The notes below the pieces were generated by a model. That model ran no database searches. It was not told the origin of the DNA and was given only the letters and a program-made list of their open reading frames with translations. From NCBI GenBank assembly GCA_963802795.1, contig CAWDJV010000005.1, forward strand, positions 930,001-994,000: a DNA stretch of 64,000 nucleotides, in the 5' to 3' direction. A program made the position numbers and the translations under genes. This stretch comes from JAIBJN01 sp963802795. Lineage in GTDB: Bacteria > Actinomycetota > Thermoleophilia > Gaiellales > Gaiellaceae. Each line of letters begins with the position of its first letter. The first letter of the stretch is position 1. This document shows positions 7,497 to 15,464 of this stretch, one piece after another.

Positions 7497-8957
7497 TCAT
7501 TCCTGGATCCCGTGCCACGGGGCGGCGACGACCCACCGCTTGCCGGGACGCCCGCCCAGGTAGAGCAGCCGTGACTCGACGTTGTTGGACATGTCGGCCT
7601 CGTAGAGCGCGCCGAGCGGGTTGACCTCGACCCGAGCGTAGTACCAGCCGTTCGGAAGGCCGCTGATGTTCCACGACTGGCCGGGGACGAACTGGAAGTA
7701 GGTGTCGCCCCAGCCTGCCTGGAGCACCTCACGAACCCAGAGGGCCGAGCGGGCACCGCAGGAGGTCCCCACGCCGTTCCACGGCGACCAGCTCGCCCGC
7801 TCGACGGTGATGTCGATCGGGTCTGTCGGGGCGAGGCAGAACGCCTGCTTGCGGCTGCGGACGACCTCCATGTTCGCCGCGTCGTGGAGCGTGAAGGACG
7901 CGAACTGGAGGAAGTGCCAGTGGTCGTGCGCGGGGTTGGGGTGGAACTTCATGTCACCGACGAGGGCACGCCCGACGACGTTGCCGTCCGCGTCCCGGAA
8001 GTACTGGTAGGCGTCCATGACCTCTTCTCCCGAGCGCCGGAATCCCTCGACCACGAGCGGGGCCGGCCCCTCGTTCCACGGGGTGGCCGCGAAGGCGAGG
8101 TAGTCGTTGCCCCGGCGCTGAAGAGTCGTCATCGACCACGGCGGCAGGGCGACGAGATCCGGCAGGGTCTCCGGATCGGGATCGGTGATGTCGGGCACTG
8201 CAAAGGAGGACTGCTCCGGCGCCCGGGGCGCAGGCTGCGCCTGCGCCCGAGCTTCGCCCTCCTCGCCGTTGCGGACTCGCTGGGTCTTCACGGTCACGGA
8301 GAACGTCGCCACGGAGTCGGCCGCGGGGATCTCGAGCAGATCGAGGTAGCGCTGGGTGATGCGGACGGTGACGGTGTACCTCCCGTCGGGGATGCGTACC
8401 GCCGGGCTCTCGAACTCGCTGATGAGCGCGTTCGCCGCCCAGCCGCTCTCGATGCCCCAGACCATGCCTCTCGTGAAGGGGGAGAACGCTCCGCACGAGG
8501 TGGGATAGCGCGGAAGCTCGGGCCCGGAGTCGTCCACGCGCTGGCGCTCGAAGCTGTTGGGGCAGAAGGCCAGAACACGGCGTGCGACCCGCGTCCCATC
8601 CGGTTTTCTCACGGTCACCGCCACGAAGCGAGAGAGCCCCGACCAGCCTTCGAGCACGGTCTCGGGCAGGTCGCGGATGACGGCTCCGGTGGACGAGTCG
8701 ACCTGGACGATGTCGACCGGCGAGTCGTAGTCGGAGCGGGCAACGCGGAGCTCGAAGTCGCCGCCGGTCGCCGCGGCCCAGGCTCCGAGCTCGAGGAAAA
8801 CCCGCCCGCGGTAGCTGGGCAGGGTCACGTGACCGCCCGTCGGGACTAGGCGCAGGCTCGGAGTGGTCTGAGCGGATGTGGCGGCCGGCCACGCCAGGCT
8901 TGCGGAGGCGAGGAGCGCGAGCGCAAGCGCGAGAAGGGTCTTGCGCGGAGCATTCAT
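7497..8957 (-). CDS. secreted lysyl-oxidase-family protein
   Basis: The product is 486 residues, with a classic signal peptide (residues 1-29, ATSAQ), an Ig/beta-rich N-terminal half and a C-terminal lysyl-oxidase domain (about 265-480). The copper site motif HPNPAHDHWHF is visible. The Lys in SRKQAFCL and the Tyr in WGDTYFQF align with the lysine and tyrosine that form the LTQ cofactor in animal lysyl oxidase. Such enzymes oxidatively deaminate lysine side chains of extracellular proteins, though the substrates of bacterial homologues are unknown. The ATG has GGGAGG upstream. No obvious partner gene is adjacent. Confidence 0.88.
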   Translation of the reverse strand: MNAPRKTLLALALALLASASLAWPAATSAQTTPSLRLVPTGGHVTLPSYRGRVFLELGAWAAATGGDFELRVARSDYDSPVDIVQVDSSTGAVIRDLPETVLEGWSGLSRFVAVTVRKPDGTRVARRVLAFCPNSFERQRVDDSGPELPRYPTSCGAFSPFTRGMVWGIESGWAANALISEFESPAVRIPDGRYTVTVRITQRYLDLLEIPAADSVATFSVTVKTQRVRNGEEGEARAQAQPAPRAPEQSSFAVPDITDPDPETLPDLVALPPWSMTTLQRRGNDYLAFAATPWNEGPAPLVVEGFRRSGEEVMDAYQYFRDADGNVVGRALVGDMKFHPNPAHDHWHFLQFASFTLHDAANMEVVRSRKQAFCLAPTDPIDITVERASWSPWNGVGTSCGARSALWVREVLQAGWGDTYFQFVPGQSWNISGLPNGWYYARVEVNPLGALYEADMSNNVESRLLYLGGRPGKRWVVAAPWHGIQE

Positions 8958-9129
8958 AGGAGTCCTCCCACGGCTAGGGGTTCGTCAACACTACGAAGCC
9001 GGAGGCCGAAAGAACACTCCCGGAAGTCCTGCTCTTCGGGCGCGGCCGTCATCCCGTTCGACGCCAGGTGGGAGGGAATCCTTCGGGAGGGGCGAAATTC
9101 ACCGGTCCCGCTAGGCTTTCCCGACTCTC

Positions 9130-9969
9130 ATGCGAACGATCTGGAACGGCTCAATCAACTTCGGCCTGGTGAACATCCCCATCGGGCTCGCCGTCGCGCA
9201 GCAGCGCAAGGACGTGTCTTTCCGCACGCTGCACCGCGAATGCGGGACGCCGATCAAGCAGAAGCGCTGGTGTCCCGTGCACGAGCGCGATGTGGAGGCC
9301 GACGAGCTCGTCAAGGGCTGGGAGTTCGTCAAGGGCCAGTTCGTGATCGTCGAGGAGTCCGACCTCGAGGCCGTGGCGCTCACGCGCTCGCAGTCCGTCG
9401 ACATCGACCGGTTCGTCTCGCTCGACGAGGTCGACCCGATCTACTTCGACCGGACGTACTACCTCGCGCCCGCGGACGCGCCCGCCCAGCGGCGCCCCTA
9501 CGTGCTGCTCCTGCGCGCGATGCAGGAGGCGAACGTGGCGGCCATCGGCAAGTTCGTCCTCTGGGGCAAGGAGAACCTCTGCCTCATCCGACCGCTCGGC
9601 GAGTCGCTCGCCCTCGAGACGCTCTTCTTCGCCGAGGACATCCGCGCGCGTGAGGAGATCGACGGGGCCGTCACCGAGACCGAGGTGAACGAGCCCGAGC
9701 TCGAGATGGCGCGACAGCTCGTTTCGAGCCTCGTGGGCGAGTTCACCCCCGACGAGTTCGAGAACGAGTACCGGGGCCAGCTCCGGGCCATGTTGGATGC
9801 GAAGCTCGAGGGCAAGGAGATCTCAGTGCCGGAGCCGGCGGAGCCGGCTCAGGTCGTCGATCTCATGCAGGCGCTCAAGGAGAGCGTCGCGCAGGCGCAG
9901 CAGAAGAAGAGCAAGCCGCCTGCGAAAGCGCCCGCGCGGAAGAAGCGCGCGGCGTCCCGGTCGCGCTAG
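9130..9969 (+). CDS. ku: Ku protein (non-homologous end joining)
   Basis: The 279-residue protein begins with the signature MRTIWNGSINFGLVNIPIGL and continues through the beta-barrel ring (TYYLAPADAPAQRRPYVLLL, then LWGKENLCLIRPLGESLALE). It ends in a Lys/Ala-rich tail (KSKPPAKAPARKKRAA). Bacterial Ku forms a homodimeric ring on double-strand ends and recruits LigD, and the basic tail is known to aid DNA binding and ligation. No ligD is visible in this window. Its stop codon shares the palindrome CTAG with the stop of the convergent small gene at 9966. Confidence 0.95.
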   Translation: MRTIWNGSINFGLVNIPIGLAVAQQRKDVSFRTLHRECGTPIKQKRWCPVHERDVEADELVKGWEFVKGQFVIVEESDLEAVALTRSQSVDIDRFVSLDEVDPIYFDRTYYLAPADAPAQRRPYVLLLRAMQEANVAAIGKFVLWGKENLCLIRPLGESLALETLFFAEDIRAREEIDGAVTETEVNEPELEMARQLVSSLVGEFTPDEFENEYRGQLRAMLDAKLEGKEISVPEPAEPAQVVDLMQALKESVAQAQQKKSKPPAKAPARKKRAASRSR

Positions 9970-10142
9970 CCCGCGTGCGACGTCTGGGCGGCGCCTGCCG
10001 CCTCGAGGTGCGCCTGGAACAGGGTCTTGTCGATCCTTCCCTGGTAGATCGGGATCGCCTCCTCGATGCAGACCCGGATCACCTCGTCCCGCTCGATCCC
10101 CAGCTCCTTCGACAGCTCCTCGGGCGTCAGGTGGTTTGCCAA
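9966..10142 (-). CDS. small helical (helix-turn-helix-like) protein, 58 aa
   Basis: A TTG start at 10142 sits 7 bases after a strong AAGGAGG, giving a 58-residue protein. HLTPEELSKELGIERDEVIRVCIEEAIPIYQG reads like a small winged or helix-turn-helix fold (two helices with a Gly turn, then a beta hairpin). The function is unknown. It could be a DNA-binding regulator, but that is inference. The strong ribosome site decides the start over an in-frame ATG at 10172. It is preceded by an intrinsic terminator and a possible leader peptide, suggesting transcription attenuation. Confidence 0.7.
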   Translation of the reverse strand: MANHLTPEELSKELGIERDEVIRVCIEEAIPIYQGRIDKTLFQAHLEAAGAAQTSHAG

Positions 10143-10170
10143 CGTCGTTCCTCCTTCGCGTTCAGGGTGC

Positions 10171-10201
10171 AAAAAAGCCCGCCGGCAGGGCGCGGGCGGG
10201 C
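10171..10201 (-). terminator. intrinsic terminator / attenuator in the leader of the 58-aa gene
   Basis: Read on the minus strand, GCCCGCC (10201-10195) and GGCGGGC (10183-10177) form a perfect 7-bp stem with an 11-base loop. TTTTTT follows at 10176-10171. It lies between a likely promoter and the ribosome site of the downstream gene, so it could be an attenuator or the end of a short RNA. Confidence 0.7.
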
Positions 10202-10235
10202 ACGGTCCGGAACCTCGAGCTTTGGGCGACGAAGC

Positions 10236-10265
10236 TCAACGGCTTCGTGCTCCTCTTCCAACCAT
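10236..10265 (-). CDS. possible 9-aa leader peptide (MVGRGARSR)
   Basis: The ATG at 10265 lies where transcription should start from the promoter at 10272-10301, and a TGA follows nine codons later. Three of nine residues are Arg, using AGA, CGA and CGT, which are uncommon in this GC-rich genome. It stops about 35 bases before the terminator stem. This is speculative; such a short frame could occur by chance. Confidence 0.25.
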   Translation of the reverse strand: MVGRGARSR

Positions 10266-10271
10266 GGTCAC

Positions 10272-10301
10272 AGGATACGGTTTTCGGGGTGAGTGAGGCA
10301 A
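10272..10301 (-). promoter_or_regulatory. candidate promoter for the leader and 58-aa gene
   Basis: On the minus strand TTGCCT (10301-10296) and TATCCT (10277-10272) are separated by 18 bases, close to housekeeping -35/-10 boxes. The predicted start falls at about 10265, on the leader ATG. Confidence 0.45.
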
Positions 10302-10321
10302 CGCTTCTTCGCGGCTTTCGG

Positions 10322-11134
10322 ATGAGAGTTGCCGAGGTCGGCGGCCTGCGGACGCGCTACTGGGTGGCCGGGACCGGGCAGCCCCTCGTCCTCGTCCACG
10401 GGCTCGGCGGGGCCGCGGTGAACTTCACGAGCCTCGCGCCGCTCCTTGCCCGGAGGCGGCGTGTGCTGGTGCCTGACCTACCCGGCCACGGCGGCACGGA
10501 GGCACTGCCGGAAGGCGGCGGCCTGACGGAGATCGCCCGGCACGTCGCGGCCGTCGCCGCGCACGAACACATGGTGCCGGCTGCAGTCCTCGGCTACTCG
10601 ATGGGCGGGCTCGTCTCACTCCGGCTCACGCTCGCCCGGCCGGAGCTCGTCTCGGCGCTCGTGCTCGTCGCCACCGCCGGAATCGTCTCGAACACGCGCC
10701 GGGCCGAGCTCTGGCTCGGGGCGGTCTCCACGATTCGCCCCGCACGTGTCGTGGCGCGATTCCGACACGCGATCGCCCGGCGGCCCAACCTCCGCTTGCC
10801 GGTCTTCGGCTACTGGGGCACGGACGACCCGAAGTCCATTCCTCCCGAGGCCGTGATCGGGTTCCTCGCGGCCCAGTCGGAGCACACCGACGTGAGCACC
10901 GCCTCGAAGGCGCTGCTCGGCAACGACCCACGGCCCGATCTCGAGCGGATCGCCTGCCCGACCCTCGTCGTCTGGGGCGCGCGCGACCACCTGATCCCGC
11001 TCGAGGACGGCTTCGAGTACGCCCGCCGCCTCGGCTGCCCGCTCCGCGTGCTGCCCGCGGTCGGGCATCTCGTGATCGGCGAGCAGCCCGCCGAGCTGGC
11101 GGCCATCGTCGAGGAGTTCCTCGCCTCCGCGTAG
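10322..11134 (+). CDS. alpha/beta-fold hydrolase
   Basis: The enzyme is 270 residues. It shows the oxyanion motif LVLVHGLGG, nucleophile Ser93 in LGYSMGGL, the acid residue in VVWGARDHLIPLE and the catalytic His in LPAVGHLVIGE. The cap region is short. The layout is that of generic esterase/lipase or C-C hydrolase members; the substrate is unknown. The start chosen is ATG at 10322. A GTG at about 10289 would add 11 residues, and neither has a strong ribosome site. It is divergent from the leader of the 58-aa gene and convergent with the Nif3 gene. Confidence 0.85.
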   Translation: MRVAEVGGLRTRYWVAGTGQPLVLVHGLGGAAVNFTSLAPLLARRRRVLVPDLPGHGGTEALPEGGGLTEIARHVAAVAAHEHMVPAAVLGYSMGGLVSLRLTLARPELVSALVLVATAGIVSNTRRAELWLGAVSTIRPARVVARFRHAIARRPNLRLPVFGYWGTDDPKSIPPEAVIGFLAAQSEHTDVSTASKALLGNDPRPDLERIACPTLVVWGARDHLIPLEDGFEYARRLGCPLRVLPAVGHLVIGEQPAELAAIVEEFLASA

Positions 11135-11160
11135 CGTCGGAACCGGCGCGGCGAGCCGCG

Positions 11161-11907
11161 TCAGACGGGGTTCGGCAGGTCGACGAACTCCCAGGTGAGA
11201 TCGAAGCGCTCGGCGAGCTTGGCCGCGAGCGCCCGGACGCCCAGCGTCTCCGTCGCATAGTGGCCGCCCGCGACGAAGTGCACTCCCGCCTCCTTTGCCG
11301 CGTGCTTCGTGGGCTCGTCGGCCTCGCCCGTGACGAAGCAGTCGTAGCCCTCCGCCGCTGCCTGAGCGAGGTAGCGGGCCGCGCCCCCGGAGCACACCGC
11401 GACGCGCTCCACGACCTCTGGGCCGTAAGAGAAGACCAGCGGCATCTGTCCCAGTCGCTGGTGCGCTCGTTCCGCCAGGTCGCTGACCGGAGCCGGCTCG
11501 GCGAGCCGCCCCCCGAACCCATACCCGTCGGCGAAGCGGCGCTCCCGGTCGACCCCGAGCTCGTCGCAGAGGAGCGCGTTGTTCCCGACCTCCTCGTGGG
11601 CGTCGAGGGCCAGGTGGTAGGCGACGAGGTTCAGATCGGCGTCGAAGAGAGCCCGCAGGCGCTCCCGCAGCACGGGCCCGACCACCCGGCTGTCCCGCTC
11701 CCAGAAGAGCCCGTGGTGGACGAGCACCAGCTGCGCCTCCGCCTCGGCGGCGCGCTGGAAGAGCTCCCGGGAGGCCGAGACGCCGCAGACGATCCTCCGC
11801 ACCTCGGCCGTGCCCACGACCTGGAGCCCCATCGGCCCGTAGTCCGGGTAGGAAGCGACGTCGAGGTACTCGTCCGCCCAGGCGATGATCTCGTCGCGGG
11901 CGGCCAC
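11161..11907 (-). CDS. Nif3-like dinuclear metal-centre hexameric protein
   Basis: The 248-residue protein is of the Nif3/YbgI family (often annotated GTP cyclohydrolase I type 2). The metal ligands expected for the di-metal site appear in LVLVHHGLFW, VAYHLALDAH and the C-terminal FVAGGHYATE. GYDCFVTGEAD is the other conserved block. The family forms toroidal hexamers; its physiological role is poorly defined. It starts with GTG. An operator-like inverted repeat lies 70-96 bases upstream at 11977-12003. Confidence 0.88.
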   Translation of the reverse strand: MAARDEIIAWADEYLDVASYPDYGPMGLQVVGTAEVRRIVCGVSASRELFQRAAEAEAQLVLVHHGLFWERDSRVVGPVLRERLRALFDADLNLVAYHLALDAHEEVGNNALLCDELGVDRERRFADGYGFGGRLAEPAPVSDLAERAHQRLGQMPLVFSYGPEVVERVAVCSGGAARYLAQAAAEGYDCFVTGEADEPTKHAAKEAGVHFVAGGHYATETLGVRALAAKLAERFDLTWEFVDLPNPV

Positions 11908-11976
11908 TAGCGTCCTTCGGCGGAGCCTGGGTGCTCGTCCAGCGCGCGAGAACCGAGCCTGCCAAGGTCGCAGGGA

Positions 11977-12003
11977 GGATGCATACGACGATCGTATGCG
12001 TCC
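11977..12003. promoter_or_regulatory. 27-bp operator-like inverted repeat
   Basis: Left arm GGATGCATACGA (11977-11988) and right arm TCGTATGCGTCC (11992-12003) are complementary at 11 of 12 positions around a 3-base centre. It sits between the Nif3 gene (minus) and tRNA-Pro (plus). The symmetry suggests a dimeric regulator site; no regulator is identified. Confidence 0.5.
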
Positions 12004-12094
12004 GACCGAGGACGCAGCGCAGGCGAAGCGTTTGCAGCCGCCTGGGCAAGTGCACCGGTCCGTCGGCGGACGCTGAGCTACCCTATGCCGGGTT

Positions 12095-12168
12095 CGGGGT
12101 GTAGCGCAGCCTGGTAGCGCGCGCCGTTCGGGTCGGCGAGGTCCCCGGTTCGAATCCGGGCACCCCGA
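12095..12168 (+). tRNA. tRNA-Pro (anticodon CGG)
   Basis: The full cloverleaf folds. The acceptor pairs CGGGGTG with CACCCCG and the discriminator is A. The D arm is GCGC-AGCCTGGTA-GCGC and the anticodon stem is CGCCG/CGGCG, with loop TTCGGGT giving anticodon CGG (codon CCG). The T arm is CCCGG-TTCGAAT-CCGGG. The length is 74 nt and CCA is not encoded. CCG is expected to be a common proline codon in this GC-rich genome. Confidence 0.97.
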
Positions 12169-12180
12169 TTCACGTCGGTC

Positions 12181-12201
12181 AAGGGCCGCTTCGCGGCCCT
12201 T
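12181..12201 (+). terminator. hairpin terminator after tRNA-Pro
   Basis: AAGGGCCGC-TTC-GCGGCCCTT forms a perfect 9-bp stem with a 3-base loop, 12 bases after the tRNA. There is only a short T-rich flank. It is symmetric and could also serve the convergent gene at 12208. Confidence 0.65.
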
Positions 12202-12207
12202 CGTGTC

Positions 12208-12606
12208 TCACGCGATCTGCCGGTGGACGATTGCCGTGCACTCGTCCTCGACGTAGTCGAGGCCGGCGGCCTCCGCGATCGCGCGCGCCTCGGCCGAGAC
12301 CACTCCGAGCTGGAGCCACAGGGCCCCGGCGCCGGCCTCGACCGCCTGCCGGGCCACGTCGGGGCAGAACTCCGAGCGGCGGAAGACGTCGACGAGGTCG
12401 ATGTGCTCCTCGATCTCCGCGAGGGTGCCGACGCGTTTCTGCCCGAGGATCTCCGGTGGCCCGACCGGACGCACCGGAATCACCCGGTAGCCCTGCGCGA
12501 GCAGGTAGCGCATGACCGAGTTGCTGGGCCGCCCGGGCCGCGGCGAGGCGCCGACGAGCGCGATCGTCCGCGTGTCGGACAGGATCTCGGCAGGGCTTCG
12601 CGACAC
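12208..12606 (-). CDS. CoA-binding domain protein (YccU-like)
   Basis: The 132-residue single-domain Rossmann protein is of the CoA_binding_2 family. TIALVGASPRPGRPSNSVMR is the nucleotide loop, followed by GYRVIPVRPVGPPEILGQK and IDLVDVFRRSEFCPDVARQA. A conserved block ALWLQLGVVSAEARAIAE comes near the end. These proteins bind CoA or related nucleotides; their role is unclear. It starts with GTG. It is divergent from the nitrilase gene, only 23 bases away. Confidence 0.85.
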   Translation of the reverse strand: MSRSPAEILSDTRTIALVGASPRPGRPSNSVMRYLLAQGYRVIPVRPVGPPEILGQKRVGTLAEIEEHIDLVDVFRRSEFCPDVARQAVEAGAGALWLQLGVVSAEARAIAEAAGLDYVEDECTAIVHRQIA

Positions 12607-12629
12607 GGCTCAAGGCTATCCTTCGAGCC

Positions 12630-13463
12630 ATGGCCGATCGCCTCCGCGTCGCCTGCGTCCAGATCAACTCGTCCGGCTCGAAGGCGGACAACCTCGAGCG
12701 GATGGAGCCGCTGGTCGCGCGCGCCGCCGCGACGGGCGCCGACCTCGTGCTCCTCCCCGAGAAGTGGAACGGGCTCGGAAGCCACGAGATCCTCAGAGAC
12801 GTGGCGGAGTCGCTCGAGGGCGGCGAGACGGTCGACGCCATGAGCCGCTGGGCGCGGACGCACGGGATCACCCTGGTCGGCGGCTCGATCGCCGAGCGCC
12901 GCGAGGGCCGCGAGAAGCTTTCGAACACCTGCGTCGTCTTCGACCCCCAGGGGGAGATCGCGGCGGTGTACCGGAAGATCCACATGTTCGACGTCGAGGT
13001 CGGCGGTGTCGTCTACCGCGAGTCCGAGAGCGAGGAGCCGGGCGACGGGCCGCTTGCGTGCGAGGTGGAGGGCTGGAGGCTCGGGCTGACCGTCTGCTAC
13101 GACCTCCGCTTCCCGGAGCTCTACCGGATCCTCGCGGTCGAGGGCGCCGAGCTCGTCACCGTTCCGGCAGCGTTCACGCTCTACACCGGCAAGGACCACT
13201 GGGAGCTCCTCCTGCGCGCCCGCGCGGTCGAGAACCAGTGCTACGTCGTCGCGGCGAACCAGTGGGGCGTCGTGGAGGGCAAGGCATCGTACGGTCGCAG
13301 CTCGATCGTCGACCCGTGGGGCGTGGTGCTCGCCCAAGCGCCGGACGAAGACGGGATCGTCTCCGCGGAGCTCGACCGCGAGCACATGGAGCGGATCCGC
13401 CGCACCCTGCCGTCGCTTGCCAACCGCCAGCCCGCCGCGTACACGTGGCCGGCGGAGGTGTAG
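12630..13463 (+). CDS. carbon-nitrogen hydrolase (nitrilase superfamily, omega-amidase/Nit1-like)
   Basis: The 277-residue enzyme has the complete catalytic triad Glu44 (LLPEKW), Lys116 (YRKIHMFD) and Cys156 (VCYDLRFPE). LRARAVENQCYVVAANQWG and GRSSIVDPWG are the other signature strands. YRKIHMFD and CYDLRFPE are typical of the Nit1/omega-amidase branch that hydrolyses deaminated glutathione or alpha-keto amides. The assignment to that branch is by motif resemblance only. The HAD hydrolase gene begins inside its last 19 bases, suggesting one transcript. Confidence 0.9.
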   Translation: MADRLRVACVQINSSGSKADNLERMEPLVARAAATGADLVLLPEKWNGLGSHEILRDVAESLEGGETVDAMSRWARTHGITLVGGSIAERREGREKLSNTCVVFDPQGEIAAVYRKIHMFDVEVGGVVYRESESEEPGDGPLACEVEGWRLGLTVCYDLRFPELYRILAVEGAELVTVPAAFTLYTGKDHWELLLRARAVENQCYVVAANQWGVVEGKASYGRSSIVDPWGVVLAQAPDEDGIVSAELDREHMERIRRTLPSLANRQPAAYTWPAEV

Positions 13464-14161
13464 AAGCGCAGGCTGCGAAGTCCGTCGAAGGGGTTCTCTT
13501 CGACGTCGACTTCACGCTCGCCAAGCCCGGCCCGCTCCTGGGGCCGGAGGGTTACCGCGCGGCGGGCGAGCGGCTCGGGCTGCGCCTCGACCCGGCCCGG
13601 TACGCTGCCGCGCGCGCGGCGGCCGTCGCGGACCTTCGGCACCATCCGGAGCTCGAGCACGACGAGGAGATCTGGGTCCGGTTCACGGCGGACATCGTGC
13701 GCGGGATGGGCGGGGACGGCGAGCACGTCCGCGAGGTGGCGAGGGCGATCACCGACGGGTGGCTCCGTTCGGAGAACTTCGAGCTCTACGAAGACGTCCC
13801 GCCGGTCCTCGATCGAGTGCGGAGGAGCGGGGCCAAGATCGGGCTCGTCTCGAACACGAGCCGCGACTTGAACGCGTTCGTCCGCCACTTCTCGCTGGAC
13901 GTGGACGCGTGGATCTCCTCGCGCGTGCACGGGAAGGTGAAGCCCAGCCCCACCATCTTCCGCGCGGCGCTCGAGCTCCTCGACGTCGCACCCGAGGCGG
14001 CCGTCATGGTGGGGGACTCGCCGCTCGACGACATCGACGGCGCCCGCGCGCTCGGCATGCGCGCCTTCCTCGTCGACCGCGAGGGGAGGTTTCCGGACCG
14101 GGCGGACGCGCTTCCGACCCTGCTCGAGCTGCCCGCCCTCCTCGGGCTCCCCGATGTCTAA
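13445..14161 (+). CDS. HAD-superfamily hydrolase
   Basis: The product is 238 residues with all four HAD motifs: nucleophile loop FDVDFTLAK, motif II LVSNTS, Lys in GKVKPSPTIF and acidic motif IV VGDSPLDDIDGARALGM. An alpha-helical cap lies between motifs I and II. This is a subfamily I phosphatase; the substrate is unknown. The start is not obvious: no ATG exists near the domain, and the GTG at 13445 overlaps the nitrilase gene by 19 bases. The MFS gene begins 8 bases before its end, so the three genes look translationally coupled. Confidence 0.85.
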   Translation: MAGGGVEAQAAKSVEGVLFDVDFTLAKPGPLLGPEGYRAAGERLGLRLDPARYAAARAAAVADLRHHPELEHDEEIWVRFTADIVRGMGGDGEHVREVARAITDGWLRSENFELYEDVPPVLDRVRRSGAKIGLVSNTSRDLNAFVRHFSLDVDAWISSRVHGKVKPSPTIFRAALELLDVAPEAAVMVGDSPLDDIDGARALGMRAFLVDREGRFPDRADALPTLLELPALLGLPDV

Positions 14162-15464
14162 GTCCCGCGGGAGCCTCGCGGTCGTTCGCCCGGCCGCTCC
14201 GCAGGCGCCGGGGCACGGGTTGGGCCGGACCATCTGGATCCTCGGGCTCGGCGCGTTCGGCCTGGCCTGGGCGATCACCACGGTCGCCGCGTATCTCCCC
14301 CCGGTCCTCGGGGAGTTCACCGAGTCGAGCACGCTCATCGGGCTCGTGCTTGCTGCGGAGGGCGCCTTCGCGTTCTTCGTCCCTCTGCTCGTCGGGCCGA
14401 TGAGCGACGCGACCCAGACGTCCTTCGGCCGCCGGCGCCCCTACATGCTCCTCGCGCTGGCGCCGATGGCGGTCGCGCTCGCGAGCCTGGCGTTCATGGC
14501 GAGCCTCCACGCGACCGCGCTCGCACTCTTTGCATTCTTCTTCTCGTACTACCTCTACGAGCCGCCGTATCGGGGCCTCTATCCCGACCTCCTCGACGAC
14601 CGCGTCTTCGGACGGGCGCAGGGAGTGCAGCACGTCTTCCGGGGGGCCGCCCTCGGAGGGGCGCTCGTGGGCGGCGGCTTCCTGCTCGCGCTCTGGGAGC
14701 CCGCCCCGTTCGTTCTCGCGGCGTGCGTCGTCCTCCTCGCCTGCGGGGCGGTCGTCGTACTCGTCCGGGAGCCCCCGTGGGGCGAGCGGGAGTACGGACG
14801 GCTCCGCGCCTTCCTCGCCGCGCCGTGGCGTGTCGTCCGGAGGGAGCGCAACGTGCGCCGCTTCCTGATCGCGAACACGGCGTGGGAGGCGACGTTCGCC
14901 GGGATGCGCACGTTCGTCGTCCTCTACATCATCGACGGGCTGGGTCAGCCGCTCTACGTCTCGTCGGTCGTGCTCGCCGTCGTCGCGGCCGGCTACGTGA
15001 CCGCGGCGGCCCTCTCCGGTGTCTTCGCCGACCGCTTCGGGCTGGGCAACGTCATCCTCGTCGCGTCGTGGGTGTACGGGCTCGGACTTCTCACCGCCGG
15101 CTTCGCCCAGACGTGGCACTGGTGGTACTACGGCCTCATCGCGCCCGTCGCCGTCGCGGGCGGGACCGTGATGACGCTCTCCTGGGGCCTCCTCTTCAAG
15201 CTGATGCCGGACGGCGACCGCGGGACCGTCACGGGCCTCGCGACGACGACGAAGGGGATCGGGCTCGTCCTCGGCCCACTCGCCGCCGGGGCGGCGATCG
15301 ACATCTTTCAGCCGTTCCTCTCCTCGACGGACGGCTACGCGGCGCTCTGGCCCGCCGTGGCCGTGCCGGTGCTCGCGGCAATCCCGCTCGTCGCGCTTCT
15401 GGCCGACGCCGAGAACGCGCGAGACCGAGCTCTCGCTACAGGCAGGGCGAGCGGCCGCGGCTGA
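14154..15464 (+). CDS. MFS transporter (sugar-cation symporter-like)
   Basis: The 436-residue polytopic membrane protein has about 12 predicted hydrophobic segments. The loop motif GPMSDATQTSFGRRRPYMLL between helices 2 and 3 is typical of the sucrose/GPH-like branch of MFS carriers. A second cytoplasmic loop contains AALSGVFADRFGLGN. The substrate is not determinable by eye. The ATG lies inside the last codons of the HAD gene (8-base overlap). It overlaps the convergent secreted-protein gene by 29 bases at the 3' end. Confidence 0.85.
   Translation: MSKSRGSLAVVRPAAPQAPGHGLGRTIWILGLGAFGLAWAITTVAAYLPPVLGEFTESSTLIGLVLAAEGAFAFFVPLLVGPMSDATQTSFGRRRPYMLLALAPMAVALASLAFMASLHATALALFAFFFSYYLYEPPYRGLYPDLLDDRVFGRAQGVQHVFRGAALGGALVGGGFLLALWEPAPFVLAACVVLLACGAVVVLVREPPWGEREYGRLRAFLAAPWRVVRRERNVRRFLIANTAWEATFAGMRTFVVLYIIDGLGQPLYVSSVVLAVVAAGYVTAAALSGVFADRFGLGNVILVASWVYGLGLLTAGFAQTWHWWYYGLIAPVAVAGGTVMTLSWGLLFKLMPDGDRGTVTGLATTTKGIGLVLGPLAAGAAIDIFQPFLSSTDGYAALWPAVAVPVLAAIPLVALLADAENARDRALATGRASGRG

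Noticed and set aside
10616..12055. Long open frame on the minus strand across the hydrolase and Nif3 genes
   Set aside because: Its translation is Arg/Gly/Ala-rich low-complexity sequence and two well-supported genes occupy the same bases; it is an artefact of high GC.
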